From contig NZ_LT629797.1 of NCBI RefSeq assembly GCF_900106015.1, positions 4,712,001 to 4,776,000 on the forward strand: a stretch of DNA of 64,000 nucleotides, written 5' to 3'. The notes beneath the pieces were generated by a model, which was not told the DNA's origin, did not search any database, and saw only the letters and a list, made by a program, of their open reading frames with translations. Below, one piece after another: positions 7,745 to 16,174 of the stretch. Each line of letters begins with the position of its first letter. Position 1 is the stretch's first letter. A program made the position numbers and the translations under genes. The stretch is from Pseudomonas sihuiensis (GTDB lineage Bacteria; Pseudomonadota; Gammaproteobacteria; Pseudomonadales; Pseudomonadaceae).

Positions 7745-8672
7745 CTCGCTTCCAGAAAGGGTAGAAGTTGAACCATTGCTGCGGGGCGTCCAGGCAGTGT
7801 TCGCCCAGGCGCTGCGCGTAACGTTGTGCCCAGCCGTGAACCACCTGGTCGCGCTCGCTGCGCTTCCAGCTCACCGCATCGGCGAAATGTTCCAGGCGCA
7901 CCTGGTAGCGCCCGTCGATCTTCAGGCAGTGCATCAGCCCGACCGGGCATTGCAACAGGCCGGCCAGCAACCAGGGACCTTGAGGGAAGGCGGCGGGCTG
8001 GCCAAGAAAATCGACCGTGACACTGCGTCCGCCATGCAGCGGCACGCGGTCGCCGGCGATCGCCAGCCACTCGCCACGCTCCAGGCGCTCGGCCAGCTGC
8101 AGCATGATTGCCGGGTCCAGCTCGCTGACCTGAATCAGGCGCAGATGGCTGGCGCCGGATTCGCCCAGCAGACGGTTGAAGCGCTCGGCGTGCTTGGTGT
8201 GTACCAGCACGTTCATGCGCACCCGCTCGCCAAGCTCGGCCAGCGCCCGACAGACCTCCAGGTTGCCCAGGTGAGCGCCTACCAGCAGTCTTCCACGGCT
8301 ACCGTCATGCAAGGTGTGGCGCAGGTTGCCGGGGTCTACCAGTTGCAGTTCCTGCAACGGCAGGCGGCCGTTCCACACGTCGAGCTTGTCCAGCAGGCTA
8401 TCGGCGAACGCCAGGAACTGACGCAGTACCGAACGGCGGCTGGGGCGCAGATCGGGGCGTGCGCCCCAGTTCGCCAGGTTGTACTGGTATTGATGGATGC
8501 TGGTCCGCGCGCTGCGGCCAAAGATGTAGAAATACAGGACGATCAGATACAGCAGCGGCACCAGGGGGCGACGGCCGAGCAGGCGCGCGGCGGCGACGGT
8601 GAAGCGCATCAGCAGAAAGCTGCCGCGCTCCTTCTGCCGAGCCCAGTGATCGGTGTGCTCGGCAGCGCTCAT
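7725..8672 (-). CDS. LpxL/HtrB-like lipid acyltransferase of the pigment cluster
   Basis: The 315-residue protein opens with HTDHWARQKERGSFLLMRF, typical of the acyltransferase group found in aryl polyene clusters (COG4261), has one membrane anchor at about residues 40-60, and contains GAHLGNLEV, matching the H-x4-D/E catalytic motif of the LpxL/HtrB family. It probably transfers an acyl or polyenoyl chain onto the lipid or sugar carrier at the inner membrane. The start ATG overlaps the stop of the glycosyltransferase by four bases (ATGA), so the two are translationally coupled, and its end overlaps the ammonia-lyase start by 20 bases. Confidence 0.87.
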   Translation of the reverse strand: MSAAEHTDHWARQKERGSFLLMRFTVAAARLLGRRPLVPLLYLIVLYFYIFGRSARTSIHQYQYNLANWGARPDLRPSRRSVLRQFLAFADSLLDKLDVWNGRLPLQELQLVDPGNLRHTLHDGSRGRLLVGAHLGNLEVCRALAELGERVRMNVLVHTKHAERFNRLLGESGASHLRLIQVSELDPAIMLQLAERLERGEWLAIAGDRVPLHGGRSVTVDFLGQPAAFPQGPWLLAGLLQCPVGLMHCLKIDGRYQVRLEHFADAVSWKRSERDQVVHGWAQRYAQRLGEHCLDAPQQWFNFYPFWKRDDDIPA

Positions 8673-9415
8673 GCGACCAGCCTGCGCCATAGAATCCTCG
8701 GCGCGCGCAGCAGCATGCCGAAGAACAGCCGGGCGTGCATGCCGGAGATCAGCAGGTTGTCGTGCCACAGGCGAAAGTGCGAGAGGCCATCGGCCGGGTA
8801 ATGCACACGGGTCGGCAGCCAGTGCATGGGCTGCTCGCGCCAGGCCATGCGCACCAGTATCTCGGTGTCGAAGTCCATGCGCCGGCCGAGTTTCACCGTA
8901 TCGAGCAGGGCCAGGGTGGCCGGCAGCGGGTAGATGCGAAAGCCACACATGGAGTCGCGAATCTGCAATGACAGACAGTTGATCCAGACCCAGACGTGGG
9001 TCAGGTAGCGTGCGTAGAGGCGCGACTTGGGCACGCTCGCATCGTATTGCGGATAACCACAGACCAGGGTTTGCGGATGAGCGCGAGCGGCGGCGATGAA
9101 CTGGTCAAGAGTGCTCAGGTCGTGCTGGCCATCAGCGTCTACCTGCAGGGCATGGCTGTAGCCGAGGCGCGCCGCCTCACGCAGGCCGGCCATCACTGCG
9201 CCGCCCTTGCCCTGGTTGCTCGGCAGGCGTAGCAGGTGAATGTTCGTCTGCTGCGCCAGTTCGTCGATTACCGCCGCGCAGGTCGCGTTGGAACCGTCAT
9301 CCACCAGCAGGCATGGCAAGCCGGCGCGGCGCAGTTGCCCGACCACACCGGGCAATGGCCGCTCGTGGTCGTACACCGGGATCACCGCGCAGGGATTGAA
9401 GCCTGGCTCAGCCAT
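8669..9415 (-). CDS. Glycosyltransferase family 2 of the pigment cluster
   Basis: A 248-residue GT-A protein: AVIPVYDHERPLPGVV and LLVDDGSN near the N-terminus, then NQGKGGAVMAG and LQVDADGQHD, the DxD-like nucleotide-sugar metal site of dolichol-phosphate-mannose-synthase-like enzymes. Near the C-terminus there is only a weak hydrophobic patch. It probably adds the sugar that links the aryl polyene to its lipid anchor, as inferred for homologues. The ATG at 9415 overlaps the end of the acyl-activating enzyme by eight bases; upstream in-frame ATGs would run deep into that gene and were rejected. Confidence 0.88.
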   Translation of the reverse strand: MAEPGFNPCAVIPVYDHERPLPGVVGQLRRAGLPCLLVDDGSNATCAAVIDELAQQTNIHLLRLPSNQGKGGAVMAGLREAARLGYSHALQVDADGQHDLSTLDQFIAAARAHPQTLVCGYPQYDASVPKSRLYARYLTHVWVWINCLSLQIRDSMCGFRIYPLPATLALLDTVKLGRRMDFDTEILVRMAWREQPMHWLPTRVHYPADGLSHFRLWHDNLLISGMHARLFFGMLLRAPRILWRRLVA

Positions 9416-11072
9416 GGGCCTGCTCCAGCAGAATGCGCCCGGAAGAACAGGCTGCCTCGCCATTGCGATAGGCGAAATACAGCTTGCCGCGTTCGGCATC
9501 GAAACGCAGGGACAACTGCAGGGTGTCGCCGGGGCGCACCAGTTGCTGGAATTTCAGCACTTCCATGCCGGCGAAGCGCGGTGGCAGGTCGATGATCAAT
9601 TGGCGTGCCAGCTGCTGGGCCCAGTCCACCTGCACCACGCCTGGCAGCACCGGCGTCTTCGGGAAGTGGCCGGTGAAATGGGCGAGATCCAGTGGCACCT
9701 GCAATTGCAGCAGCCATTCGTCGTCGCGCTGTTCGGCGCTGACAGGCTCCACCCGCGTTGGCCGCGGCGCGGCCAGCAGGGCGTCGATCTGGCTCTGCGC
9801 CAGCTTGCCCTGGCTGCTGTAGGGCAGTTCCAGCAGCAGACGCCAGCGGCGTGGCAGGGCGATGGTTTCGCAGTGTTCGGCCAGGTGTCGACGCAGGGTT
9901 TCGGTCACGCTGCGACGGCCCTGATTACGCAGGACATGCAGGCCGTTCGGGCTCAGGGCCAGCACGGCGCCGAGGAAGGCTCGGCCTTCCTGAATCACGC
10001 CAAGGCGGGCATCGGTTACCCAGTCATGACTGATCAACGCCTGCTCGAGCATGGGCAGGGAGATGCGTTTCTCCTCGAGCTTGATGATGCGGTCGAGGCG
10101 CCCGCGCAGAACGAAACGGCCGTCAGCGCCGATCTCGGCGGCATCCGCGCTCTGTTCGATATGCCCGGCTGGCAAGTAAGGTGAAGCGATGCGCAGGGCG
10201 CCGGTTTCATCGAGGCTCAGCTCGACGGCTGGGAACGGCTGCCAGGCTGTGTCGCCCTGGCGCCAGCCGATGCCGCCGGTTTCCGAGCTGCCGTAGATTT
10301 CCGTCGGCCACTGGCCCAGGCGTTCGTGCAGGGATTCGGCCGCTTCGCTGGGCAGCGCGCCACCGGAGGAAAATACCTGTTTCACGCAGCTCAGTGCCGA
10401 CCAGTCGAGATTGTCGCCCATGCGCTTGAGCAGGGCCGGGCTGGCGACCCAGACAAAGTCGGTCTGGCTCAGGCTGGCCTGCTGCAGATCTTCAGGGAAT
10501 GGCAGGGCGCGGCGACAGAAGGGGCGACCGGCGCACAACGGCCAGAGCAAACGAAAAAGCAGGCCGTAGATATGCTGGCAGGCGACGCTGCCGAGGACGG
10601 TGGCCTGGCCGAGGTTCTGGCCCCACAACCGCTCCAATGCCTCGACCTCGTTGGCCAGCTGCGCAAGGCTTTTGTCGATCAGCTTGGGTTCACCACTGGA
10701 GCCCGAGGTGCACAGGGTCAGGCGGCAATATTCGGGCTGCAGCGGTGCGCCTGGCAGTGGTTCGGCATCCAGTTCGGCGATGTCGTCCAGCCACAGGTCG
10801 ACCTGGGACGTCAGGCGCTGACGTGTCTGCACCTGGGCGTCGGCAGGCAGCAGCACCTCGACGCCAGCGCGCCAGGCACCGAGCAGGGCGATGGCCAGCT
10901 CGGCAGCATCTTCCAGATACAGTGCCACGCGTTGTACACCGCGCGCCTGCAGGGCGGCGGCCAGGCGCAGGGCGCGCTCACGCAACGCCGCATGATGCAG
11001 GGCGGGTTGGAGGGCAACCTGACGCTCGGGCTGAGCCTCCAGCAACAGATCAGTGAGGGGCAGCCAGATCAT
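9408..11072 (-). CDS. Acyl/aryl-activating enzyme fused to ApeI-type hotdog dehydratase
   Basis: The 554-residue protein has an AMP-forming ligase domain (about 1-440) with TSGSSGEPK (core A3), [12 protein letters not shown] (A5), [15 protein letters not shown] (A8) and a C-terminal GK in [10 protein letters not shown] (the usual catalytic lysine). From about residue 465 it continues into a FabZ/ApeI-like hotdog domain, [24 protein letters not shown], with the catalytic-type histidine in HFPxxPVLPG. The ligase would load an aryl acid onto one of the two carrier proteins encoded upstream, and the hotdog domain would dehydrate 3-hydroxyacyl intermediates. In the E. coli and Xenorhabdus clusters these are separate proteins (ApeH and ApeI). 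Start ATG overlaps the previous stop (ATGA). Confidence 0.88.
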   Translation of the reverse strand: MIWLPLTDLLLEAQPERQVALQPALHHAALRERALRLAAALQARGVQRVALYLEDAAELAIALLGAWRAGVEVLLPADAQVQTRQRLTSQVDLWLDDIAELDAEPLPGAPLQPEYCRLTLCTSGSSGEPKLIDKSLAQLANEVEALERLWGQNLGQATVLGSVACQHIYGLLFRLLWPLCAGRPFCRRALPFPEDLQQASLSQTDFVWVASPALLKRMGDNLDWSALSCVKQVFSSGGALPSEAAESLHERLGQWPTEIYGSSETGGIGWRQGDTAWQPFPAVELSLDETGALRIASPYLPAGHIEQSADAAEIGADGRFVLRGRLDRIIKLEEKRISLPMLEQALISHDWVTDARLGVIQEGRAFLGAVLALSPNGLHVLRNQGRRSVTETLRRHLAEHCETIALPRRWRLLLELPYSSQGKLAQSQIDALLAAPRPTRVEPVSAEQRDDEWLLQLQVPLDLAHFTGHFPKTPVLPGVVQVDWAQQLARQLIIDLPPRFAGMEVLKFQQLVRPGDTLQLSLRFDAERGKLYFAYRNGEAACSSGRILLEQAHG

Positions 11073-11614
11073 TCGTATTTCCTTACCTGCTGGCGGACTA
11101 ACCATTCGCCAGCGAACAACAGGCCGATCAGGCCGTAAGAGATCAATCCGGTGTAGAGCGTCCACCAGGACAGCGGTGCCCACATCGCCAGTGCCATCAG
11201 CAGGACGGTATTGCCGAGGAAGAACAGCGCCCAGACCTTGGTGACGGTGCGCGTGTAGCGCACGGCGACGTCCGGCAGCTCCGGCTCGCGTAGGCGCGCC
11301 ATGCGTTCCACCAGCGGCGGGCCGAACTTCAGGCTGAGGCCGAACAGCGCCAGCAGCATCAGGTTGAGCAGAACCGGGTACCAGCGCAGCAGCACCGGTT
11401 CGTTGGCGACGCCGAGCAGTAGGCAGAACACCAACGCCGCCACGGCCAGCCACAGGCCGCCCGGCCGGCGACGCGCCGTCAGGGCGCGGGCCAGCCAGAG
11501 GCCGCCCAGTAACGCGGCGAACACACGCGGCGACCAATGCTCCAGGCCGTAATAGACGGCGAACGGGTAGAGCACGCCGGCTATCAGCAACAGCAGGCCA
11601 AACAGGCGAGCCAT
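11069..11614 (-). CDS. Small multispanning membrane protein (COG4648 type) of the pigment cluster
   Basis: The 181-residue protein has about five or six hydrophobic helices with short loops, starting MARLFGLLLLIAGVLYPFAVYYGL, and one conserved-looking cytoplasmic loop RYTRTVTKVWALFFLGNT. Proteins of this look, COG4648, are constant members of aryl polyene clusters (ApeG position) but have no established biochemical role; helping the membrane-bound assembly line is the usual guess. It lies four bases after the carrier-protein gene and overlaps the ligase gene by four, so it is co-translated with both. Confidence 0.8.
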   Translation of the reverse strand: MARLFGLLLLIAGVLYPFAVYYGLEHWSPRVFAALLGGLWLARALTARRRPGGLWLAVAALVFCLLLGVANEPVLLRWYPVLLNLMLLALFGLSLKFGPPLVERMARLREPELPDVAVRYTRTVTKVWALFFLGNTVLLMALAMWAPLSWWTLYTGLISYGLIGLLFAGEWLVRQQVRKYE

Positions 11615-11618
11615 GGGG

Positions 11619-11885
11619 TCAGTCTTGGGTCTGAGGCGTGTCATTGATCAGGCGATACACGGCCTCGACCACATCGCCCACGCTGCGCACGCTCTTGAAC
11701 TCCTCGGCGGCGAGCTTGCGCCCGGTCTGGCGCTTGATATGGTCGATCAGGTCGACCGCATCGATGCTGTCGATCTCCAGGTCTTCATACAGGCTGGCGT
11801 CCAGGGTCACACGCTCGGCCTCCAGCTCGAACAGCTCCACCAGGGCGCTACGCAGGGTGACGAAGATTTCTTCACGGCTTTGCAT
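11619..11885 (-). CDS. Acyl carrier protein (second of a pair)
   Basis: An 88-residue acidic helical protein with DLEIDSIDAVDLIDHIKR; the serine in DSID is the phosphopantetheine attachment site. It is one of two adjacent carrier proteins, as in all aryl polyene type II assembly lines where ApeE and ApeF have distinct tasks (starter or chain carrier and extender carrier). Which one this is cannot be told from sequence alone. It starts 11 bases after the first carrier gene ends. Confidence 0.92.
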   Translation of the reverse strand: MQSREEIFVTLRSALVELFELEAERVTLDASLYEDLEIDSIDAVDLIDHIKRQTGRKLAAEEFKSVRSVGDVVEAVYRLINDTPQTQD

Positions 11886-11896
11886 CGGTGAAATCC

Positions 11897-12157
11897 TCAG
11901 GCAGCTTTCTGGGCGGAAACGAATGCAGCCAGGCTCGCGACGTTGGCGAAGTGCTTGCGCGTGTCCTTGGCCTCAGCGTCGATCTTGATGCCGAAACGCT
12001 TCTGGATTGCCAGCCCCAACTCGAGTGCGTCCACCGAGTCCAGGCCGAGCCCTTCGCCAAACAGAGTCTGCTCCGCGCCAATGTCATCGGCACTCATGTC
12101 CTCGAGGCCGAGGGCATCGATGATCAGGTTCTTGATTTCAAGTTGCAGATCGCTCAT
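11897..12157 (-). CDS. Acyl carrier protein (first of a pair)
   Basis: An 86-residue carrier protein with EGLGLDSVDALELGLAIQKRFGI; the serine of LDSVD is the phosphopantetheine site. It differs clearly from the neighbouring carrier (GLDSVDALEL against EIDSIDAVDL), so this is not a recent duplication but a functionally split pair. The gene overlaps the acyltransferase stop by 20 bases, so translation is likely coupled. Confidence 0.92.
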   Translation of the reverse strand: MSDLQLEIKNLIIDALGLEDMSADDIGAEQTLFGEGLGLDSVDALELGLAIQKRFGIKIDAEAKDTRKHFANVASLAAFVSAQKAA

Positions 12158-12947
12158 CTGAGGCGAGCTCCTTCATAAAGTGTTGGTGCAGATGGTCGTT
12201 GAGCTTGCGCGAGGCTATCGGCAATGGCGCCTGCTCGGTGAATTGGCGCGGATCGATATCCTCCCCGACCCGCAGCCGAAAGTGAAAACGGCGCGACGGA
12301 ATGCTGTACCAGGGCTCGGCCTTGGTCAGCGTCGTGGGCGTCACGCTGATGACCACCGGGGTCACCACGCTGGCGCCGCGTACGGCAATCGCGGCGGCGC
12401 CACGATGAAATTCCGGGCTGCTGCCAGGTACGGTACGAGTGCCCTCGGGGAAAATGATCAGGGTTTCGCCGTTTTGCAGGGCGCCGGCAGCTTCGTCAAG
12501 CATGTCCATGCTGCCGCTGTTGCTGATGTACTGGGCGGCGCGAATCGGCCCGCGCATGCAGGGGTTTTCCCACAGGCTCTGCTTGACCACGCAGTTGGCA
12601 TCGCGGATGAAGGCGATCAGCACCACCACGTCGATCAGCGAGGGGTGATTGGCGATCACCATCTGTCCCGGGCGGCCCAGGCGCTCTGCACCCTCGACCT
12701 CATAGGTGAGTACGCCGGTGCGGAACATGAATTCGACGAATAGGCGAAAGGTGCGGCTGACCACCGCGCGTGCACGGGTACGCCGACGCAGGGCGTCGCC
12801 TGGCAGCAGGCCGAGCAGCGGGAATACCAGCACGCGCAGCAGTACACCGCCGACGCCGAACAGGGCGAAGCTCAGTGCAGTGGCGACAAGCCTCCATGCA
12901 TAAGGCGGGCTATAAGGGCTCAGGCCTCGTTGCGTGACCAGGTCCAT
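12138..12947 (-). CDS. PlsC-like 1-acylglycerol-phosphate acyltransferase of the pigment cluster
   Basis: The 269-residue protein has an N-terminal membrane segment (about 20-50), then NHPSLIDVV, the variant of the NHxxxxD catalytic motif of lysophospholipid acyltransferases, and FPEGTRTVPGS, the acceptor-binding motif. In aryl polyene clusters this acyltransferase is thought to put an acyl chain on the lipid anchor of the pigment. The start ATG has a GGAAAG ribosome-binding site and lies inside the end of the ketosynthase-like gene (28-base overlap); the 3' end overlaps the first carrier gene. Confidence 0.88.
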   Translation of the reverse strand: MDLVTQRGLSPYSPPYAWRLVATALSFALFGVGGVLLRVLVFPLLGLLPGDALRRRTRARAVVSRTFRLFVEFMFRTGVLTYEVEGAERLGRPGQMVIANHPSLIDVVVLIAFIRDANCVVKQSLWENPCMRGPIRAAQYISNSGSMDMLDEAAGALQNGETLIIFPEGTRTVPGSSPEFHRGAAAIAVRGASVVTPVVISVTPTTLTKAEPWYSIPSRRFHFRLRVGEDIDPRQFTEQAPLPIASRKLNDHLHQHFMKELASDERSAT

Positions 12948-13636
12948 TGGCGGTCTTTCCAGTAATGAGTCAGCGTTCGCTGCCCGCCATGCAAGGCGCG
13001 CAGCAGGTTCAGGGGGTGTGGCCAGGCGGCGGGTAAGCCGGATTCGGCAGGTGCGAGGCTCAAGGTCCAGGTTTTGCCCGGTTTCAGCAGCAGAGCCAGC
13101 GCGTACGAGAAGGGTACGTCATCTATATAGGCTGTATAGAGGTCGGGCGGCAACTCTTCGGCAATGACCAGCAGAACAGCGGGGGCGCCCTCGGCAAGTA
13201 GCCCGCTGGCTTCGAGCATGGCCTGTTCCAGGCCGTCCCCGGCAGCGGCCATGGCGGTCATTTCGCTATTGTCTTCGCGCAGGATCGACCACAGACCGAT
13301 GATGGCGTTGTGCACTGACAGGCTGAATTGGGTGGGCGACAGCGGCTCGCCCTTCGCCAGCTCGTTGAGGATCGCCAGCGTGCGCGGGGTTTCGCCATGG
13401 CGCGAGGCGAACACCAGGGGTAAAGGGCCTCGCCCCTCGGCCAGTGGCCAGGCGACATGGAACAGCATGCGCGCCAGCCGGCTGAGGCGGCGCCGTTGCA
13501 TGGCGGGTAGGAAACTCACGTCCGGCTGTTGCTGGTCGTCGGGCACGACCACGGGGGCGTTGCACCAGGCACGCCAATCATCCTCTGACTCCAGGCCGGG
13601 GGCCCAGGCGCGCAATCCTTCGATCTGGAAATTCAT
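12920..13636 (-). CDS. Beta-ketoacyl synthase chain-length-factor-type protein (ApeC-like)
   Basis: The 238-residue protein, starting MNFQIEGLRAWAPGLESEDDWRAW, matches the short ketosynthase N-terminal-like family (Ketoacyl-synt_2) that begins aryl polyene operons. The region that would hold the catalytic cysteine reads LSVHNAIIGLWSI, with no cysteine, and no ketosynthase histidine pair is seen, so it is presumably a non-condensing partner that pairs with a full ketosynthase encoded outside the window. It is the first gene of the long minus-strand operon; the promoter should lie in the 249-base gap to the divergent ParA gene. Confidence 0.85.
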   Translation of the reverse strand: MNFQIEGLRAWAPGLESEDDWRAWCNAPVVVPDDQQQPDVSFLPAMQRRRLSRLARMLFHVAWPLAEGRGPLPLVFASRHGETPRTLAILNELAKGEPLSPTQFSLSVHNAIIGLWSILREDNSEMTAMAAAGDGLEQAMLEASGLLAEGAPAVLLVIAEELPPDLYTAYIDDVPFSYALALLLKPGKTWTLSLAPAESGLPAAWPHPLNLLRALHGGQRTLTHYWKDRQWTWSRNEA

Positions 13637-13885
13637 AGCACGAGGCTTTTCGCCACTCCGGGCATACTGGTCGGCACGACGATACGCCTGAAAGAGACCG
13701 CGTCAGTCAGTGCCATGGCATAGTGCCGGTACTTGTTCGGGCGGGCATTATCTAGATGCACGCGGCGCTGTGCAAATGTTGCGCAGCTTCTTCTGATGGG
13801 CGGATGATGGCGATGTGGCCTACGTCTCGTGCTTGTCATGGGCTTTGCATAGAATTCGGAACATTCCAGATCAGGGAGAGCGGCG
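13637..13885. promoter_or_regulatory. Divergent intergenic region between pigment operon and parA-like gene
   Basis: These 249 bases separate the first gene of the pigment operon (minus) from the ParA gene (plus) and must hold the operon promoter unless transcription comes from inside parA. No convincing -35/-10 pair or clear operator palindrome could be picked out by eye. An AGGGAGAG ribosome-binding site for the ParA gene sits at its right end. Confidence 0.5.
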
Positions 13886-14656
13886 ATGCGACGTGTGGTG
13901 TTCAACCAGAAAGGGGGGGTGGGCAAGTCCAGCATCGCCTGTAATCTCGCGGCGGTCAGTGCGGCGCAGGGCTACCGTACGCTGCTGATTGACCTGGATG
14001 CCCAGGCCAACTCGACTCACTACCTCACCGGGCTCACTGGCGAGGAAATTCCCATGGGCATTGCCGACTTCTTCAAGCAGACCCTGTCTTCCGGGCCCTT
14101 CGCCAAGAAGGGCAAGGTGGATATCTACGAGACGCCGTTCGACAACCTGCACGTGGTCACCGCCACGGCCGAGCTGGCCGAGCTGCAGCCGAAGCTGGAG
14201 CAGAAACACAAGATCAACAAGCTGCGCAAACTGCTCGACGAACTGGCCGAAGATTACGACCATATCTACCTGGACACACCGCCGGCACTGAATTTCTATA
14301 CGGTTTCCGCGCTGATTGCGGCTGACCGCGTGCTGATCCCCTTCGACTGCGACAGCTTCTCGCGCAACGCCCTGTATGGCCTGCTGGCCGAGATCGACGA
14401 GTTGAAGGAAGACCATAACGATGCTCTGGAGGTGGAGGGCATCGTGGTCAACCAGTTCCAGCCGCGCGCGACCTTGCCGCAGCAATTGCTGGATGAGCTG
14501 ATCGCCGAGGGCTTGCCGGTGTTGCCGGTGAACCTGATGAGCTCGGTAAAGATGCGCGAATCGCACCAGGTGTGCACTCCGCTGATCCATCTGGATGCAC
14601 GGCACAAGCTGACGCTGCAGTTCGTCGAATTGCACGATCTGCTCAATCAGGCTTGA
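13886..14656 (+). CDS. Orphan ParA-family ATPase
   Basis: The 256-residue protein starts VFNQKGGVGKSSIACNLA, a deviant Walker A motif (KGGxGKSS) of ParA/Soj/MinD ATPases, followed by LLIDLDAQANSTHYL (Walker A' region) and DTPPALNFYT (Walker B). Length and layout match chromosomal single-domain ParA proteins without a DNA-binding N-terminus. No ParB-like partner or parS-type repeat is adjacent, so it is not the main chromosome partition protein; orphan ParAs of Pseudomonas position other cargos, but the cargo here is unknown. The gene ends before a strong bidirectional terminator. Confidence 0.9.
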   Translation: MRRVVFNQKGGVGKSSIACNLAAVSAAQGYRTLLIDLDAQANSTHYLTGLTGEEIPMGIADFFKQTLSSGPFAKKGKVDIYETPFDNLHVVTATAELAELQPKLEQKHKINKLRKLLDELAEDYDHIYLDTPPALNFYTVSALIAADRVLIPFDCDSFSRNALYGLLAEIDELKEDHNDALEVEGIVVNQFQPRATLPQQLLDELIAEGLPVLPVNLMSSVKMRESHQVCTPLIHLDARHKLTLQFVELHDLLNQA

Positions 14657-14674
14657 GGGACTGTCAACGATAAA

Positions 14675-14698
14675 ACAAGGCGCCCGCGGGCGCCTTGT
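14675..14698. terminator. Bidirectional Rho-independent terminator between convergent genes
   Basis: A perfect palindrome, ACAAGGCGCCCG paired with CGGGCGCCTTGT, sits between the ParA stop (14656, plus) and the universal stress protein stop (14702, minus). It is preceded by AAAA and followed by a short T-containing stretch, so it can serve both strands. Confidence 0.85.
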
Positions 14699-14701
14699 TC
14701 G

Positions 14702-15499
14702 TTAGCGCACCACGAACACGTCGCAAGGCGCCTTGTGCAGGAAATGCTGCGCCAGGCTGCCCAGCAAGGCTTGAGAAAAGGCGCTGCGGCCGTGGCTGCC
14801 GAGCACCAGCAGTTCTGCTCGACGCGTCTTGATCTGCTCTTGCAGGCTGCGCAGGATGCCGCCCTGCAGCACGTCGTGGCTGAGCTTCGGGCCGCCAGGC
14901 GGCAGGCTTTGCGCTTCGTCCTGCAATAGCTGATCGATCAGGCCGCGCTGGGTCTGCAGTTGCAGTTCCACCTGCTGCGGCGTGCCCTTGTCCGGTTCGA
15001 ATACGTGCAGGGCGTGCAGCTCGGCATCGCCGGGCAGCAGGCGATAGGCCTGGCCGAGGGCACTGCAGGCGCACAGGGAGAAGTCGATGGCGGCCAGCGC
15101 CCTCTTATAAGGCTGGGCGTCGTTGCGCGCTACCAGCAGCAGCGGCACGGTGCAGCGGCGGGCGATGCGATCGAGGCTGGTGCCGGAGAAAAAGTCATGA
15201 CGCTGGTGGTGCCCGCCCAGCACCAGCAGGTCGCAGCCGCTGTCCTGAACCTGTTGCAGCACCACTTCCGAAGGTTTGCCGCTGAGCATGCGCAGTTCAG
15301 TGCCGGGAGGGGCGTATCGGGTCAGGCTGCGATCCAGCGCTTGGCGCGCCTTTTCGTGCTGTTCGCTGCTCTGGCTAGGGTCGAGCACGTGCAGGATGCT
15401 CAGTCGGGCGTTGTGCTGCTGGGCCAACTGCGTGGCGCGGCATAACGCCATGTCAGCGGTGTCGCGCAGGTCATGGGCGATAAGAATGTGCTTGAACAT
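14702..15499 (-). CDS. Tandem-domain universal stress protein
   Basis: The 265-residue protein has two UspA domains: MFKHILIAHDLRDTADMALCRA opens the first and RALAAIDFSLCACSALGQAYRL the second. The first domain ends with DLLVLGGHHQRHDFFSGTSLDRIARRCTVPLLLV and the second with LLVLGSHGRSAFSQALLGSLAQHFLHKAPCDVFVVR, both fitting the G-2x-G-9x-G(S/T) nucleotide-binding signature. It is probably a cytoplasmic ATP-binding stress protein; the exact trigger is unknown. The ATG at 15499 aligns with the domain start and was preferred to one 33 bases upstream. It is monocistronic. Confidence 0.9.
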   Translation of the reverse strand: MFKHILIAHDLRDTADMALCRATQLAQQHNARLSILHVLDPSQSSEQHEKARQALDRSLTRYAPPGTELRMLSGKPSEVVLQQVQDSGCDLLVLGGHHQRHDFFSGTSLDRIARRCTVPLLLVARNDAQPYKRALAAIDFSLCACSALGQAYRLLPGDAELHALHVFEPDKGTPQQVELQLQTQRGLIDQLLQDEAQSLPPGGPKLSHDVLQGGILRSLQEQIKTRRAELLVLGSHGRSAFSQALLGSLAQHFLHKAPCDVFVVR

Positions 15500-15621
15500 G
15501 GTGACGGCTCTCCTGCCGATACCCCTCGGCAATTTTATTGTGCCTGTTCAGATAGCCGCTCTTTTGACCTATGGCAAGGTCGGGGACTGTTACCGATTGC
15601 GAATGCAGGCAGCGGCACCGT

Positions 15622-16065
15622 TCAGCGTAAACGCAATTGGTAGTACCCGCGACTTTCTGCGACCACTTCGCCGCTGCCGTCGGTCAGTTGCAGCTCCAGC
15701 AGATAGTCGGCCTTGCCCTGCTGGTTGGCCTGTTCTTCCAGATGGGCGATTTCCTCGGCCGAGAGGCGCGCCTCGACCTGAATGTCGCCCGTGGCCGGGC
15801 GGCGAAAGCTCAGGTTCATTTCCTTGATGATGGGATAGAAGCGCTGGGCGTCGAAGCTGGTCAGAAACAGCGCGCCGCCGGGAATTTCGGCCAGGGTGAA
15901 CAAGGCGCCGGCGTACATGCTGCCGATATGGTTCTGGTTGCCTTGCAGGGGCATGCGCAGGCGTACGAATCCTGGCTCCAGCACTTCGGCTTTGAGGCCG
16001 CTGCGTTTGACGAAGGCGATCTGTTCTTCGGTGAGCTGACGAGCGATTTCCACGGGCAGCGGCAT
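15622..16065 (-). CDS. Hotdog-fold thioesterase-like protein (PaaI/YiiD_C/DUF4442 type)
   Basis: The 147-residue protein has the single-hotdog pattern GNQNHIGSMYAGALFTLAEIPGGALFL, where N-H-x-G-S-M-Y-A-G-A-L-F is typical of the DUF4442/YiiD_C branch of acyl-CoA thioesterases. Substrate is unknown. The ATG at 16065 has an AAGGAG ribosome-binding site; an upstream in-frame ATG at 16161 would add a low-complexity 32-residue tail and was rejected. The gene stands alone between the universal stress protein gene and trxC. Confidence 0.82.
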   Translation of the reverse strand: MPLPVEIARQLTEEQIAFVKRSGLKAEVLEPGFVRLRMPLQGNQNHIGSMYAGALFTLAEIPGGALFLTSFDAQRFYPIIKEMNLSFRRPATGDIQVEARLSAEEIAHLEEQANQQGKADYLLELQLTDGSGEVVAESRGYYQLRLR

Positions 16066-16174
16066 GGCGAAACTCCTTGAGCGGACGTTTTGCCAGACTA
16101 AGGGGCGGTTGGCGCGCTGCAATTGACCGCAGCGCCCGTGGCGACTGACCGAAGCACTCAAGCGCCCCAGGCAC

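Larger units (their letters stand above)
1..13636 (-). other. Aryl polyene-type pigment biosynthesis cluster (left end outside window)
   Basis: Fifteen consecutive minus-strand genes with overlaps or gaps of a few bases form one operon-like block. The combination of two small acyl carrier proteins, a ketosynthase chain-length-factor protein, an acyl-activating enzyme with an ApeI-type dehydratase, a COG4648-type membrane protein, a LolA-like carrier, an MMPL exporter, a 4HBT-type thioesterase, and GT2 and LpxL-like acyltransferase genes is the known hallmark of aryl polyene clusters (APE of Enterobacteria, xanthomonadin of Xanthomonas, flexirubin of Bacteroidetes). The polyene ketosynthases, ketoreductase and second dehydratase are not in the window and would be expected beyond base 1. 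The ammonia-lyase, the halogenase-motif enzyme and the methyltransferase point to head-group supply and tailoring. Confidence 0.9.

Noticed and set aside
12920..13636. Calling the first operon gene an active beta-ketoacyl synthase
   Set aside because: The protein is only 238 residues and no catalytic cysteine or histidine pair can be seen; a chain-length-factor-like role fits better.
13833..13855. TTGTCA and TAGAAT upstream of the ParA gene as a sigma-70 promoter
   Set aside because: The spacer is only 11 bases, too short for a functional -35/-10 pair.
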